From NCBI RefSeq assembly GCF_007753265.1, contig NZ_CP036349.1:5454862-5518861 (forward strand): a DNA stretch of 64,000 nucleotides. Direction: 5' to 3'. This document shows positions 6,709 through 17,506 of this stretch, in pieces (position 1 is the stretch's first letter; each line of letters opens with the position of its first letter). This DNA comes from Botrimarina mediterranea. Its GTDB lineage: Bacteria > Planctomycetota > Planctomycetia > Pirellulales > Lacipirellulaceae. Made by a program: the position numbers and the translations under genes. The notes beneath the pieces were generated by a model. That model searched no databases, was not told where the DNA came from, and saw only the letters and a list, made by a program, of their open reading frames with translations.

Positions 6709-9132
6709 TCAGTATTGAGTTGGAGGTGTTGTCGGCCTACCGGCGACGGACGCCACCGATGTGAGTTCGTAAACCAAGCCACGTCCGCGCTGACCTAGGA
6801 GGCGTGACGTTGTCTCTACCGGCAGCCCGTCCGTAAAGTCGCTTAAGTGGTCATTGCTACGCATGACAAGAACGACTCGCCCGGATGTCTCCAGCGCTCC
6901 CGCGACCGTCAGGGTGTCGTTTCGATCGGTGTTCTTGATGTCCACTCGATCGAGGTAGAAAGGCGCTTCGGACCATTCGTGCGAGAGCGTTACGATTGGC
7001 GTTGAACTGCTTTTGAGTTCGGCGGAGGCGAGCGTCGAACCCGGGCCGAAAAGCGTGTGCTGGTAGGCATAGAGCGGAATCTCGCGGTGGGTGACCAGGA
7101 CGCCGAGCGCCGACGCCATCGCCAGAGTTACTCCCCAGCCAACCGTTTGACTGTGGCAAGAGCGACGGAACCATAGGACGGCGACCCCTAGGACGCTCCA
7201 GCCAACGGCGAGTCCCGTCGCGGCCGTGAAGTTCTCACTGCCATCGATAGCGCAGAACATTGCAAACCCCACGCCGCCCATCGCGGTCATCAGCGTCGCG
7301 TTCCAGGGAGCAATCCGCTCCAGCCACTTAAGGTCGACGTTAGGCAGCGCTAGAACCCGTCGGTGAAGGTACTGACCCATCATCATCGCCAGCGCCGGAA
7401 ACGCCGGCATGACATAAGACGGCAGCTTGCATCGCGATAGGGAGAAGAACAGGACGCACCACCCAGCCCACAGCACGAGGAACCCTAACTCGCGGGGACG
7501 GCTACGCCGGCACGCGGCGTCGCGGCTCCCCAGGTATCTTGCGAGCGAGATGCTGAGAAAGGACCACGGATGCCCCGCGATCAGTAGGACCGGCAGGAAA
7601 TACCACACGGGCTGAGCATGAAAGGCGCCGCCAAACCGCGTGACGTTATGCTTGTAAAAGAATTCGTAAGCGAAGGAGGGCGCCTGCTCTGCAACCGCGA
7701 CGAACCAAGGCGTCGCCATTGCGGCGACGACCGCGATAAGCAAAAGCCAATCGAAGAGACGCGGCCGCGAAACGCCCTGCGAGAGCGCCGCGTAGGCAAG
7801 CAGCGGCGGCGCGAAGAGGACCAGCGCGACGGGACCCTTGGCGAGGAAGGCCAGTCCGCACGCGAATGCCGCTAGTAGCCACCAGCCACGACGGAACGTC
7901 CCGCTCCGGATCGCCTCCATTCCCGAGCAAAGCGCGAGCGTCATCAACAGCATCAAGAGTCCGTCGATTAACAAGACACGGCTTGATCCGAGAAAGCCCA
8001 CCGAGAGCAAGAGCACCAGCGTTGAGAGAAGCGCGGCTTCCGCACCGAACCATCGCCTAGCAAAGAAGAAAGTGAGGCATAGCGCGCCGAAGCACGAGGC
8101 GGCGTGCGGCAGGCGAGCGGCGAACTCTGAAACGCCTAGCAACGAATAGCTCGCCGCGGTCGCCCAGTACATCAGCGGCGGCTTGTCGTAGTAGGGTCGG
8201 AAGTTGAGTTGCGGCAGCACCCAGTTCCCGGTGACGACCATCTCTCGCGGGGTCTCGGCGTAGCGCGTCTCGTCGCGATCGATGAGAGGATACCCAAGGC
8301 CGCTGAACAGGACAGCCGCGGCAACCGCCAGCAACAGTGCGGCGGCCCACTCCGCTCGCCGCGTCGGCGCCCCGTCGTCGTGAGGCTGCCCAGCGAATTG
8401 CACCTGGTTCCACCAAAACCGGGACAGATCTCGCAACACCCCCGGGATATGCCACTGCGAAACAGTGCTCGTCCCTTCTTCGCGTGCGCGGTGGGTGACT
8501 CCGACTTCGACAATCGAGCAGCCTAGCTGCGACACGCGGGTGAGGATTTCCGAGTTGACGAGGAAACCGTCCGTGGTGATTTCCACCTGCTGGATCACCT
8601 CGCGATGAAACATCTTGAAAGCACAATCGATGTCGCGGACCTTCATTCCGAGCAGCGTCCGAGCCACCAAGTTGTAGCCGCGAGAGTAAAGCTTCCGCAG
8701 AGCGGTGTCCTGACGGTCGATCCGGTACCCGCAAACCACCGGATGGCTTTGAGCGAGCAGCACGAAGCGATCCAACTCACGCAAGTCGAACTGGTTATCG
8801 GCGTCGGTGAACGTGACGAGGTCCATTGTCGCGGCGGCGAATCCACTCCGCAGGGCGGCGCCGTAGCCGACATTAGTTTCGTGCCGGATCAGCCGCACAT
8901 TCGGCACTGTCTCCGACAGTTGGAGCACAAGCTGAGCGGTCGCGTCGGTGCTGCCGTCATCGACAACGATGATCTCGTAGTCATCGGCAACCAGGCTCAA
9001 AGCCATGTCTGCTTCAGCTAGAGCCCGCGGAAGTGCTGCTTCTTCATTCCAAGCGGGTAGAACCAGCGAGATTGACATAAATCGCCTGTTATTGATTGCC
9101 GGCGCGTGAGTTCGACGTGGAAGGGGCGTCAT
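6709..9132 (-). CDS. GT2 polyprenyl-phosphate glycosyltransferase fused to ArnT/PMT-like membrane glycosyltransferase
   Basis: The first ~230 residues are a family 2 glycosyltransferase like DPM1/ArnC: SLVLPAWNEE, IIVVDDGSTDAT, FTDADNQFDL. The rest is a polytopic GT-C enzyme with the N-terminal periplasmic Asp motif IDRDETRYAETPREM, then YYDKPPLMYW and about ten hydrophobic segments, as in ArnT/PMT. One polypeptide can thus load a sugar on polyprenyl phosphate and transfer it across the membrane. The ATG at 9132 has AAGGA just upstream; an ATG at 9078 would give a tighter GT2 start. The perfect dyad at 9202-9219 precedes it, so repressor control is plausible. The acceptor is unknown. Confidence 0.85.
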   Translation of the reverse strand: MTPLPRRTHAPAINNRRFMSISLVLPAWNEEAALPRALAEADMALSLVADDYEIIVVDDGSTDATAQLVLQLSETVPNVRLIRHETNVGYGAALRSGFAAATMDLVTFTDADNQFDLRELDRFVLLAQSHPVVCGYRIDRQDTALRKLYSRGYNLVARTLLGMKVRDIDCAFKMFHREVIQQVEITTDGFLVNSEILTRVSQLGCSIVEVGVTHRAREEGTSTVSQWHIPGVLRDLSRFWWNQVQFAGQPHDDGAPTRRAEWAAALLLAVAAAVLFSGLGYPLIDRDETRYAETPREMVVTGNWVLPQLNFRPYYDKPPLMYWATAASYSLLGVSEFAARLPHAASCFGALCLTFFFARRWFGAEAALLSTLVLLLSVGFLGSSRVLLIDGLLMLLMTLALCSGMEAIRSGTFRRGWWLLAAFACGLAFLAKGPVALVLFAPPLLAYAALSQGVSRPRLFDWLLLIAVVAAMATPWFVAVAEQAPSFAYEFFYKHNVTRFGGAFHAQPVWYFLPVLLIAGHPWSFLSISLARYLGSRDAACRRSRPRELGFLVLWAGWCVLFFSLSRCKLPSYVMPAFPALAMMMGQYLHRRVLALPNVDLKWLERIAPWNATLMTAMGGVGFAMFCAIDGSENFTAATGLAVGWSVLGVAVLWFRRSCHSQTVGWGVTLAMASALGVLVTHREIPLYAYQHTLFGPGSTLASAELKSSSTPIVTLSHEWSEAPFYLDRVDIKNTDRNDTLTVAGALETSGRVVLVMRSNDHLSDFTDGLPVETTSRLLGQRGRGLVYELTSVASVAGRPTTPPTQY

Positions 9133-9201
9133 CGCATCCTTGCGAGGGTTGTTGAACCGGCAGCTTCCCGCCGAGGCTTCCTGCCTCAGCCGCCGGACGT
9201 G

Positions 9202-9219
9202 TTACTAAAAAGTTAGTAG
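9202..9219. promoter_or_regulatory. perfect dyad TACTAA-N4-TTAGTA, proposed BlaI operator
   Basis: The sequence is TTACTAAAAAGTTAGTAG, with perfect 6-base arms and a 4-base spacer. It lies about 70 bases upstream of the glycosyltransferase start, between it and the M56 gene. It matches the dyad at 11733-11750. The operator role is inferred from recurrence and from the linked BlaI gene. Confidence 0.6.
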
Positions 9220-9247
9220 AGTGGTGTAAATAGAAATGAGCAGCCAA

Positions 9248-10339
9248 TCACCTGGATAGTGGAGCGTCTTCCAGGAGTTCGTGAGTTCGGTAGCGTTGGT
9301 GGAAGGTTTGAAAGTCCCGGACCGGTAAGTCGAGGGCGTGTAGCGTTGCCGCCGACCAAGTTGGCCAGGGCGAAAGGATACTGCGGCTGGAGGTAAAAGG
9401 ATCGATCGGCAACCAAAGGAGAGATGCGGCCAGTGCGGCGAGCATTGTTGGCGCGACGACTGGAAGGCGGAGATCGGGGCTCACCCCCTTGTGCTGCGCC
9501 ACCAGTCGGGCTGCTCGAACTCGGACTTCGCTTACCGATCGGCCGAGGGCGAGTCCGCTAAGCTTGAATTGCCGCTGACGCTCCACAATCGCGAGCAAGG
9601 TTCGTAAGTACGCGGCGGTCGCAGCCCCGCCGTTGGAAGCCGCATCATCACAGACAAACTCTCGGATAAGATTCGCCCGGTTGCTCGCGACCCACACCAG
9701 GGGATGGAACCAGAGGACGCATTGCGTCGTCTTCTGCAAGAACAGCTGAAGCGGGTGCTCGGTGCGCAGGTGGGTTAGCTCGTGCTCGAGCACGTGGCGC
9801 AGCTCTTGTGAGTCCGATTCGAGAAGCGAGGCCGGGATAAACACATGCGGCCGATGGAACTGGTAACAAAAGGGACCGATCTCTTCGGGACCGATGCGGA
9901 ACTCCACGGGCTTGCCAGCCGCGACAAGGGTTTCGGGGGTGACCATCTCGCGAAGATGGCGATCAACTTCTGTAGGCACTCGCGGCTGGCGGTTGATGAA
10001 CCACTGCACCAGAACGAAGTGGATCGCCAGCCGAGCAACCATCACCACGACCCCAAAGAGCCACACCCACAGCACGAGCGTTCCGAGTTCTTTCTCAGCT
10101 CCTGCCGCTGCGAGAACCGTTGCCGAGGACGCCGTCGTCCAAGGGCTGCTTAACTGCAGATGCGGCAGCAGTAGCCCGACCGCCAATAAGCCCAAGAGGC
10201 TAACAAAGCATGCGGTCCAGACCCGTGTCTTGGTCGTTGAGGCGCTGGACCAACGTTCGAGGCCCGCAGCGACGCCGATTACGAGCGCTGACTGAATCGC
10301 ATAGGAGGCAATCCACTGCAGGAACTGGATCGCGCTCAT
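9248..10339 (-). CDS. M56 family (BlaR1-like) membrane metallopeptidase
   Basis: The 363-residue protein has N-terminal hydrophobic helices (residues 13-25, 43-58, 86-112), then a zinc peptidase core with HELTH at residues 186-190 and the downstream REFVCDDAA motif, as in BlaR1/MecR1. A further helix (about 285-305) and a short outer tail follow. The beta-lactam-binding sensor domain of true BlaR1 is absent, so the signal is something else. The gene overlaps the BlaI gene by four bases (10336-10339). In this family the activated peptidase triggers cleavage or release of the cognate repressor; that mechanism is assumed here. Confidence 0.88.
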   Translation of the reverse strand: MSAIQFLQWIASYAIQSALVIGVAAGLERWSSASTTKTRVWTACFVSLLGLLAVGLLLPHLQLSSPWTTASSATVLAAAGAEKELGTLVLWVWLFGVVVMVARLAIHFVLVQWFINRQPRVPTEVDRHLREMVTPETLVAAGKPVEFRIGPEEIGPFCYQFHRPHVFIPASLLESDSQELRHVLEHELTHLRTEHPLQLFLQKTTQCVLWFHPLVWVASNRANLIREFVCDDAASNGGAATAAYLRTLLAIVERQRQFKLSGLALGRSVSEVRVRAARLVAQHKGVSPDLRLPVVAPTMLAALAASLLWLPIDPFTSSRSILSPWPTWSAATLHALDLPVRDFQTFHQRYRTHELLEDAPLSR

Positions 10340-10722
10340 TTGGACGCCTCCAGGTCTTCGATCATCTTCTTGACTTCGCTGAGGTCCTCAGCGCTGATGG
10401 CGTCGTCGCGCACGAGATTCAACACTAGCGACTTGACAGACCCCCGAAAGAGTCGGCGGGCTACTTCGTGAGACATGACGCCGCGGGCGTCGTCGCGAGA
10501 GATGAGCGGCTGGTAGAGAAACGCTCTACCGCGCTTACCGGCTTTCTTGACGCAGCCCTTCTCTTCGAGGATGCCGCACGTGGTCATCACGGTCGTGTAC
10601 GCCAACTCGCGTGGCAATCGCTCGACGATGTCGGACACCGTGACCTCGTCGTGGTCCCAGATGACATTCATCACCTCCGCCTCAGCGGCCGTAAGCATCC
10701 CGGGTTCTTTGTCGCTATTCAT
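10336..10722 (-). CDS. BlaI/MecI/CopY family transcriptional repressor
   Basis: At 128 residues it has the standard length. The N-terminal winged helix has the family pattern: LTAAEAEVMNVIWDHDEVTVSDIV, then LAYTTVMTTCGILEEKG and the wing KKAGKRGRAFLYQPL. The C-terminal part is the dimerisation region. It is transcribed after the DUF1559 gene and overlaps the M56 gene, a normal repressor-protease pair. A perfect dyad lies before the DUF1559 gene, so the unit is probably autoregulated. The repressor likely also acts at 9202-9219 and perhaps at the 3604 region (inference). Confidence 0.93.
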   Translation of the reverse strand: MNSDKEPGMLTAAEAEVMNVIWDHDEVTVSDIVERLPRELAYTTVMTTCGILEEKGCVKKAGKRGRAFLYQPLISRDDARGVMSHEVARRLFRGSVKSLVLNLVRDDAISAEDLSEVKKMIEDLEASK

Positions 10723-10768
10723 GACACTTCTTTCAGAACGGATCGTTCCAGCGGCGCTGGCGGCTTAA

Positions 10769-11722
10769 TTAAGGGGCGGACCGGCGTGCCAACTCGCGGT
10801 AGGCATTCGGATCAATGGTTTCCGCCACGAGTGAGACGTGGCCGTCCGCCCAAAGGAAGTAGCTCCCTCCCGCGTGCCGGCTGGTGAACTCGCACTCGTC
10901 GCAGGTGTCGCAGTTGGGATGCGTCATGGCGGACCCGGTGAGACGGCACTCGGCGTCTTCTCCTCGCAGATCGACGCCTAGCCAAGTCGAGGGAACCGTC
11001 GCCATCGTCCTTTCGCCGACCAGCAGAGTTTTGCTGAGGCCCCGGGTGAGGTCGGCAAACCGTACGACACGATCAAAAACAATCGCGCCATCGGAGCGCT
11101 CGGGCGTCCCTTCCCGCAGCTCGGTGTAATACTCATCGGCTTCGACCGTTCCATAAACGCCGACGTAGCTAGCCGTGGGCAACCGGATCAACACCTCGCC
11201 CATACGGTCATCCTTTGAACCCTCGCTGGAATCCTCTTCCTCCTCCGGCTCTGGGGTTGATTCATAGAGATCGAAGCTCGGCTCGATGAGGTCGGATGGG
11301 CAATTCATTAAGGCAAGACCGAGATCGCCAACACCCGCCGCGTTTGGCGCTTGATTGAAATCGAGACGCGGCATTACCGAAGCTTCTTCCATCCCAGGCA
11401 GCAGAAAAGCGGCCCATCCATAAGCGAACTCGGGGCGATCCGTGGCGACACGCCATGCCGGCGGCAGCCGCTCTCTCCAGTTGTGATGCTGGTGCATCGC
11501 CAAGCCAATCTGATGGAGCTGGTTCGAGCAAATCGTTTTCCGGCCCGACTCACGAGCATGCATGACAGCAGGGAGTAACAGGCTCACCAGCACGCCGACG
11601 ACGCCGATGGCCACGAGCAATTCCAGAACCGTAAATGCGCCGACACAGCGCGGACGAAACTGGCGCCAAGGGCGGAGTGATCGTCGCGGGCGAACTGTCG
11701 GCAGCATCTGGTCGAGCAGCAT
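10769..11722 (-). CDS. DUF1559 prepilin-like protein heading the BlaI-M56 operon
   Basis: The ATG at 11722 is preferred to a TTG nine bases upstream. The N-terminus has a type IV prepilin-like cleavage and helix motif (GAFTVLELLVAIGVVGVLVSLLLPAV). A DUF1559 body follows, with KTICSNQLHQIGLAMHQHHN and the C-terminal display motif GGSYFLWADGHVSLVAETID. Planctomycetes carry dozens of such proteins, thought to be processed by prepilin peptidase and exported; their roles are mostly unknown. An acidic Glu-rich insert (PEPEEEEDSSEG) lies mid-protein. Its position directly before the repressor-protease pair, with an operator ten bases before its start, suggests that it belongs to that sensory unit. 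Confidence 0.85.
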   Translation of the reverse strand: MLLDQMLPTVRPRRSLRPWRQFRPRCVGAFTVLELLVAIGVVGVLVSLLLPAVMHARESGRKTICSNQLHQIGLAMHQHHNWRERLPPAWRVATDRPEFAYGWAAFLLPGMEEASVMPRLDFNQAPNAAGVGDLGLALMNCPSDLIEPSFDLYESTPEPEEEEDSSEGSKDDRMGEVLIRLPTASYVGVYGTVEADEYYTELREGTPERSDGAIVFDRVVRFADLTRGLSKTLLVGERTMATVPSTWLGVDLRGEDAECRLTGSAMTHPNCDTCDECEFTSRHAGGSYFLWADGHVSLVAETIDPNAYRELARRSAP

Positions 11723-11732
11723 TACTCGCAAT

Positions 11733-11750
11733 TTACTAAATCGTTAGTAA
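11733..11750. promoter_or_regulatory. perfect dyad TTACTAA-N4-TTAGTAA, proposed BlaI operator
   Basis: TTACTAAATCGTTAGTAA has 7-base perfect arms and lies ten bases before the DUF1559 ATG. Its size and spacing suit a BlaI-type winged-helix dimer. It would allow autoregulation of the DUF1559-BlaI-M56 unit. No binding evidence is available. Confidence 0.62.
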
Positions 11751-11854
11751 TGCAGGCAAGGCCACTCGTGGATTCCCAACAACGGCTGCTGGAAGTAGCT
11801 TCCCGAACCTGCAAACGACCGACACTTGAATGGCGCTTAGTTGACGACAGCTCC

Positions 11855-12345
11855 TTTGGCATCAGGGCTCTAAGCACGTGGCGAGGTCGGGTGAGGAGGT
11901 CGTAGCGTTCTTGCGTCGCTTGAGGTTGGGCGAGCGCCTCTTCCGGGTAGCGTTTCGCGTCGAGCAGCGTTGTCGCGAGCACGAGCGTCTGGGAGCGGAG
12001 GCCGGGCTGGGCGATCGACACGCGGCACTCGCGAACCGGGATCGACGCGGGCATCGCCATGAACTGCTTCCAAGCAAACAGCCGATTCGTCGTCGGCCGA
12101 GGCCAGACCACGATGTGGTCGCTCGGGCCGAGCCGCTCCCCTAGACGGAAGTCGATGTTACGGTTCGACGTGAAGCGGAAGACGGCATCGACGCCACGCT
12201 CTCGCAGCAAAACGAAGTTGTTCCACGAATAGATCAATCGATCGCCGAGCAAGACGCTCCCGTAACGGAAGACATCCAACATCGGCAGCAGTAGATTCAA
12301 TTCACTCTGCCCCTTGCCGGCGAGCCGGCGACGCCCTTCAACCAA
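11855..12345 (-). pseudogene. decayed IS4-type transposase remnant
   Basis: The minus strand encodes a recognisable DDE transposase middle segment: LLLPMLDVFRYGSVLLGDRLIYSWNNFVLLRERGVDA, then FRLGERLGPSDHIVVWPRP and IPVRECRVSIAQPGLRSQTLVLATTLLDAKRYPEEALAQ. The N-terminal part with the first Asp and the C-terminal part with the catalytic Glu are missing or scrambled. After ALAQ the reading frame no longer resembles the family, which suggests frameshifts. No terminal inverted repeats or target duplications were found. It is a dead insertion sequence next to the hybrid kinase gene. Confidence 0.75.
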
Positions 12346-12378
12346 ATAGTGTCGTCGGAGTGCGCCGCAATAACACCG

Positions 12379-14568
<2,190 letters not shown>

Positions 14569-14631
14569 GGGTCGTTCGTCAAAGTCGCCGCAGGGAGTCG
14601 TGCCGCGAGGCGTAGTCTTTCTTGCGTGGCG

Positions 14632-15342
14632 TCAGTCTTCTCGGCACAGCCGGCAACCGAGCGCCGGCGCGGTAACGGGAGCGCCTTCTTTGGGGTTCTG
14701 GATTTGCTTACGCAGCTGTTCGGCGCCGAGGCTTTCGCCGTCGTGCCCGCGCGAGACGGTGACGCCCCCCGCGAACAAGAGCCGGCCATCGGCGGCGTAC
14801 AGCGCGACCGAGCCGCTGGCTTGCGCGCCGAAGCTCTGCGCCCTAACGCCACCCTCGTCGTAATGAACCGTTGCGTTGGGCAGGTCCGCCGCTTGGCGTA
14901 ACGTCTCCGATTGTCGCCAAGTGTCGTCGTCCTCGGCGACGCCAACGGGGATCGTGGCGACGACTGACACTTCAGGAAGCTCAGACCGATCGAGGCCCGA
15001 GCTTGCCAGCACGCGCTGCAGCTGCGTGACTGTCGCCCGCGTACACGGGCAACGCGGGTGCATGAAGAGATAGAGCGTCGGCCGCGTGATCCCTATTCCG
15101 TCCACGATCGGCGCCGGATCGGCCAACGCTAGGTGCGTAGGCTGGGCCGTCGTGGTCCCATAGGCCACGGTCCACGCCCACACGCCCGCGCTTGCGGCAA
15201 ACCAAGCCGCCACCAGCGCCGTCGTTCGCCAACTTCGGAAGGAAACCACGCTGCCAATCAATGGTGAAGCCTCCGCGGCCCGCGGCAGATCGCCACGTAC
15301 GAGAACCGCCGATTCCACCAAACGTAGGGCATAAAACGGCAC
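14632..15342 (-). CDS. membrane-anchored thioredoxin-fold protein, RedB-like
   Basis: The protein has a single N-terminal membrane helix (TTALVAAWFAASAGVWAWTV, about residues 40-59) and a thioredoxin-like domain. The motif LYLFMHPRCPCTRATV carries a CPC pair in place of the usual CxxC. Later segments (FGAQASGSVALYAADGRLLFAGGVTVSRGH) match the substrate-facing half of the fold. It resembles proteins annotated RedB in planctomycetes and verrucomicrobia. The tail CRLCRED holds two further Cys residues. The ATG at 15342 is used; the start could lie further in, nearer the helix. It is next to the hybrid kinase, but no functional link is evident. Confidence 0.6.
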   Translation of the reverse strand: MPFYALRLVESAVLVRGDLPRAAEASPLIGSVVSFRSWRTTALVAAWFAASAGVWAWTVAYGTTTAQPTHLALADPAPIVDGIGITRPTLYLFMHPRCPCTRATVTQLQRVLASSGLDRSELPEVSVVATIPVGVAEDDDTWRQSETLRQAADLPNATVHYDEGGVRAQSFGAQASGSVALYAADGRLLFAGGVTVSRGHDGESLGAEQLRKQIQNPKEGAPVTAPALGCRLCRED

Positions 15343-15740
15343 GGCTTCGGCAAGCCGAACCGTTCCGTTACGGAGTTCACTCAGAGGTTCGGGCCGGCGC
15401 CAATTGTGCCGATGATGCGGACACGCTGTGTATCGGCGACTGCCAACATGATTTGAGAAGAGCCACCGAGAACACCCCGCGCCGCTGGCCCGTTGGTGTG
15501 ACGTAGGGCTGCGGTCGCAGAGCCTCCCCTATCGCGGCCGCCGATTCAAACAACCTCGATCGCTGTGGGTGCTTGTCGCAGAACACCGGCACGAACAGCG
15601 CTCATCGTTGCTCGGCGTGCCGTGTGGCCGTACTGGCGGAAACAACAATTAACACCACCATCACTGCTTTTTAACTTCGCATCGATAGGTTGCGGGCCGT
15701 TGGCCTTACTGTCCCGCCTTCTTGCTTAGGATCGCATCGC
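15343..15740. other. gene-free stretch between divergent genes
   Basis: These ~400 bases separate the thioredoxin-like gene (minus) from the PEP-CTERM gene (plus) and must hold both promoters. I see a small hairpin CGGCTTCGGCAAGCCG near 15344-15359 and an AT-richer patch at 15640-15685, but no clear promoter hexamers and no long inverted repeat. Confidence 0.4.
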
Positions 15741-17396
15741 ATGCGGACTCCCATCAAAGTTACGGCCCTATTAGTTCTTGCTGCCCTCTCGCCTACCGGC
15801 AGGTCTCAGGCGCAGAATACCTGGACGGGTGGCTTGGGCAACTGGAACGACGGCGCCAACTGGTCACTCGGCACGCCTATCGACGGGGACACCGTCAACA
15901 TCGACAACGGAGGGACAGCCCAAGTCGACGCCCTGATTCTCCCCTTCTTCCAAGACCTCGATCTCGCTACAACGCCCAGCGCAACCGGCCGCCTCGAGGT
16001 TCTTCCGGGAGGCAACCTCGTTAGTTCTCGGGTCCGCATTGGCAACCAGGGCGTCGCCTCCGCCTCCGTTGCCGGCGGTTTGCTGATCACCGGGAACGGC
16101 AGTATCTACGTCGGTAGCAGCGAACAGTCCACGATCGGTCTTACCGGCAACGGCGAGTTAACGGTCGGCCAGGGCGGCGCCATCGTCTCTGCCGACGACA
16201 TTCAAGTTGCTTCGCAAGGGACGGCCGTCCTCAACCTCCAGACCGGTGGCTACGGGCTTGGCGGTTATAGCGTCGTCGGCAAGTTCGGCACGGGGGTGTG
16301 GAATCAATCCGGCGGCCTCTACGTGGCGGCGAACGACTTCGAGATCGGCGACGGCGGCAGGCCCAATCAGGCCGGCACCCCAGGACCACGGGAGGGGACC
16401 ATCAACCTGTCCGGCGGAACCATCTTCGCACGCGACCGTATGGCGATCAGCAATCGGATCGGGACGGGCGAAGTCAACATCCGCGGCGGCGGGCTAGCGA
16501 TCACCGGCGACGCCGATAACGAGATTGGCGACGGTCGTGAAAACTCCCTCGATATCGGCCGCGGCGCCGATTGGACCGCTGCGGATGTCTTGGCCAACGG
16601 CGTCTCGGGCAACACCTCGACGTTCCGTGTGGTTGGCGACCAGTCCGTCATCGCGGTCGGCCTTGACGTGACGATGGACGTCAAGAACGTCATGGAGTCG
16701 TCGAATCTCGTCGCCACGGTTACCGGGCCTTCGCACACACCGATCCTGGCGGGACGCAACGCCTTGATCAAGAACGGCAACTTCCTCGTCGAACTCGACG
16801 GCTATAGCCCAGTGCTTGGCGACGAGTGGTCGATCATCCAGACGAATGTTGACCTGACCGACGCCCTCCTCGCTTTCGACGCGATCGCCGCCGCCGAAGA
16901 CATCACCACCTACGATCGGAACGGCGTCGAGGCAGCCTACGGCGATATCGTCACGCACAACAACAACGCCTTCACCAACAACGCTTCCGACCCCAATTAC
17001 CTCGGCGTCGATGGCCCCTTCAAGTCACTCGACTTCTCGGCGGCGCCGTTGTCACCGGGGCTGGAGTTCGAGGTCGAGTACTTCCAAGACGAGGTGCTCT
17101 TGAAGGTCGTGGCCGCAAGCACCGGTCTGGCGGGCGACTTCAACAACGACGGCTTCGTTAACGCCGCCGATTACACCGTCTGGCGTGACAACGAGAACAC
17201 CTCGAACGACCTCGGCGGCAATGGCGATGAGACGGGCAGCAGCGCGGGCGTCGTCGATGCCGCCGACTACCAGCTATGGAGGAATAGCTATGGATCGAGT
17301 GTCGCCATGTCGGCGGCGGTGATCCCCGAACCGACGACCCTCGTCGCCACGCTGGCCGGCCTCGCCGCCTGCGCCACCGCAAAGCGTCGTCGTTGA
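15741..17396 (+). CDS. secreted PEP-CTERM protein with dockerin-like C-terminal repeats
   Basis: The ATG at 15741 gives 551 residues with a signal peptide ([20 protein letters not shown], cut near SQAQ). The body is Gly- and Asn-rich beta structure similar to pectate-lyase or autotransporter-like helices ([26 protein letters not shown]). Near the end is a pair of Asp/Asn calcium-type repeats ([19 protein letters not shown] and [12 protein letters not shown]), as in dockerin type I. The C-terminus is a PEP-CTERM sorting signal: PEPTT, hydrophobic segment, KRRR. It is probably exported and anchored by an exosortase; no enzymatic motif was seen. Confidence 0.85.
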   Translation: MRTPIKVTALLVLAALSPTGRSQAQNTWTGGLGNWNDGANWSLGTPIDGDTVNIDNGGTAQVDALILPFFQDLDLATTPSATGRLEVLPGGNLVSSRVRIGNQGVASASVAGGLLITGNGSIYVGSSEQSTIGLTGNGELTVGQGGAIVSADDIQVASQGTAVLNLQTGGYGLGGYSVVGKFGTGVWNQSGGLYVAANDFEIGDGGRPNQAGTPGPREGTINLSGGTIFARDRMAISNRIGTGEVNIRGGGLAITGDADNEIGDGRENSLDIGRGADWTAADVLANGVSGNTSTFRVVGDQSVIAVGLDVTMDVKNVMESSNLVATVTGPSHTPILAGRNALIKNGNFLVELDGYSPVLGDEWSIIQTNVDLTDALLAFDAIAAAEDITTYDRNGVEAAYGDIVTHNNNAFTNNASDPNYLGVDGPFKSLDFSAAPLSPGLEFEVEYFQDEVLLKVVAASTGLAGDFNNDGFVNAADYTVWRDNENTSNDLGGNGDETGSSAGVVDAADYQLWRNSYGSSVAMSAAVIPEPTTLVATLAGLAACATAKRRR

Positions 17397-17506
17397 TTCC
17401 CCTCCCTTCGAAGCCGCAGCGGGGTGGCAAAATCTCGTGGCGGGCCCGTGACCCTTATCGGGCTCGCTACGAGAACGCCGCGCTCGCGCCGCTGCAATGA
17501 GCCAAC

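Noticed and set aside
15343-15740. Short frames in the 400-base gap before the PEP-CTERM gene
   Set aside because: They lack start context, signal peptide or recognisable motif and overlap the space needed for two divergent promoters.
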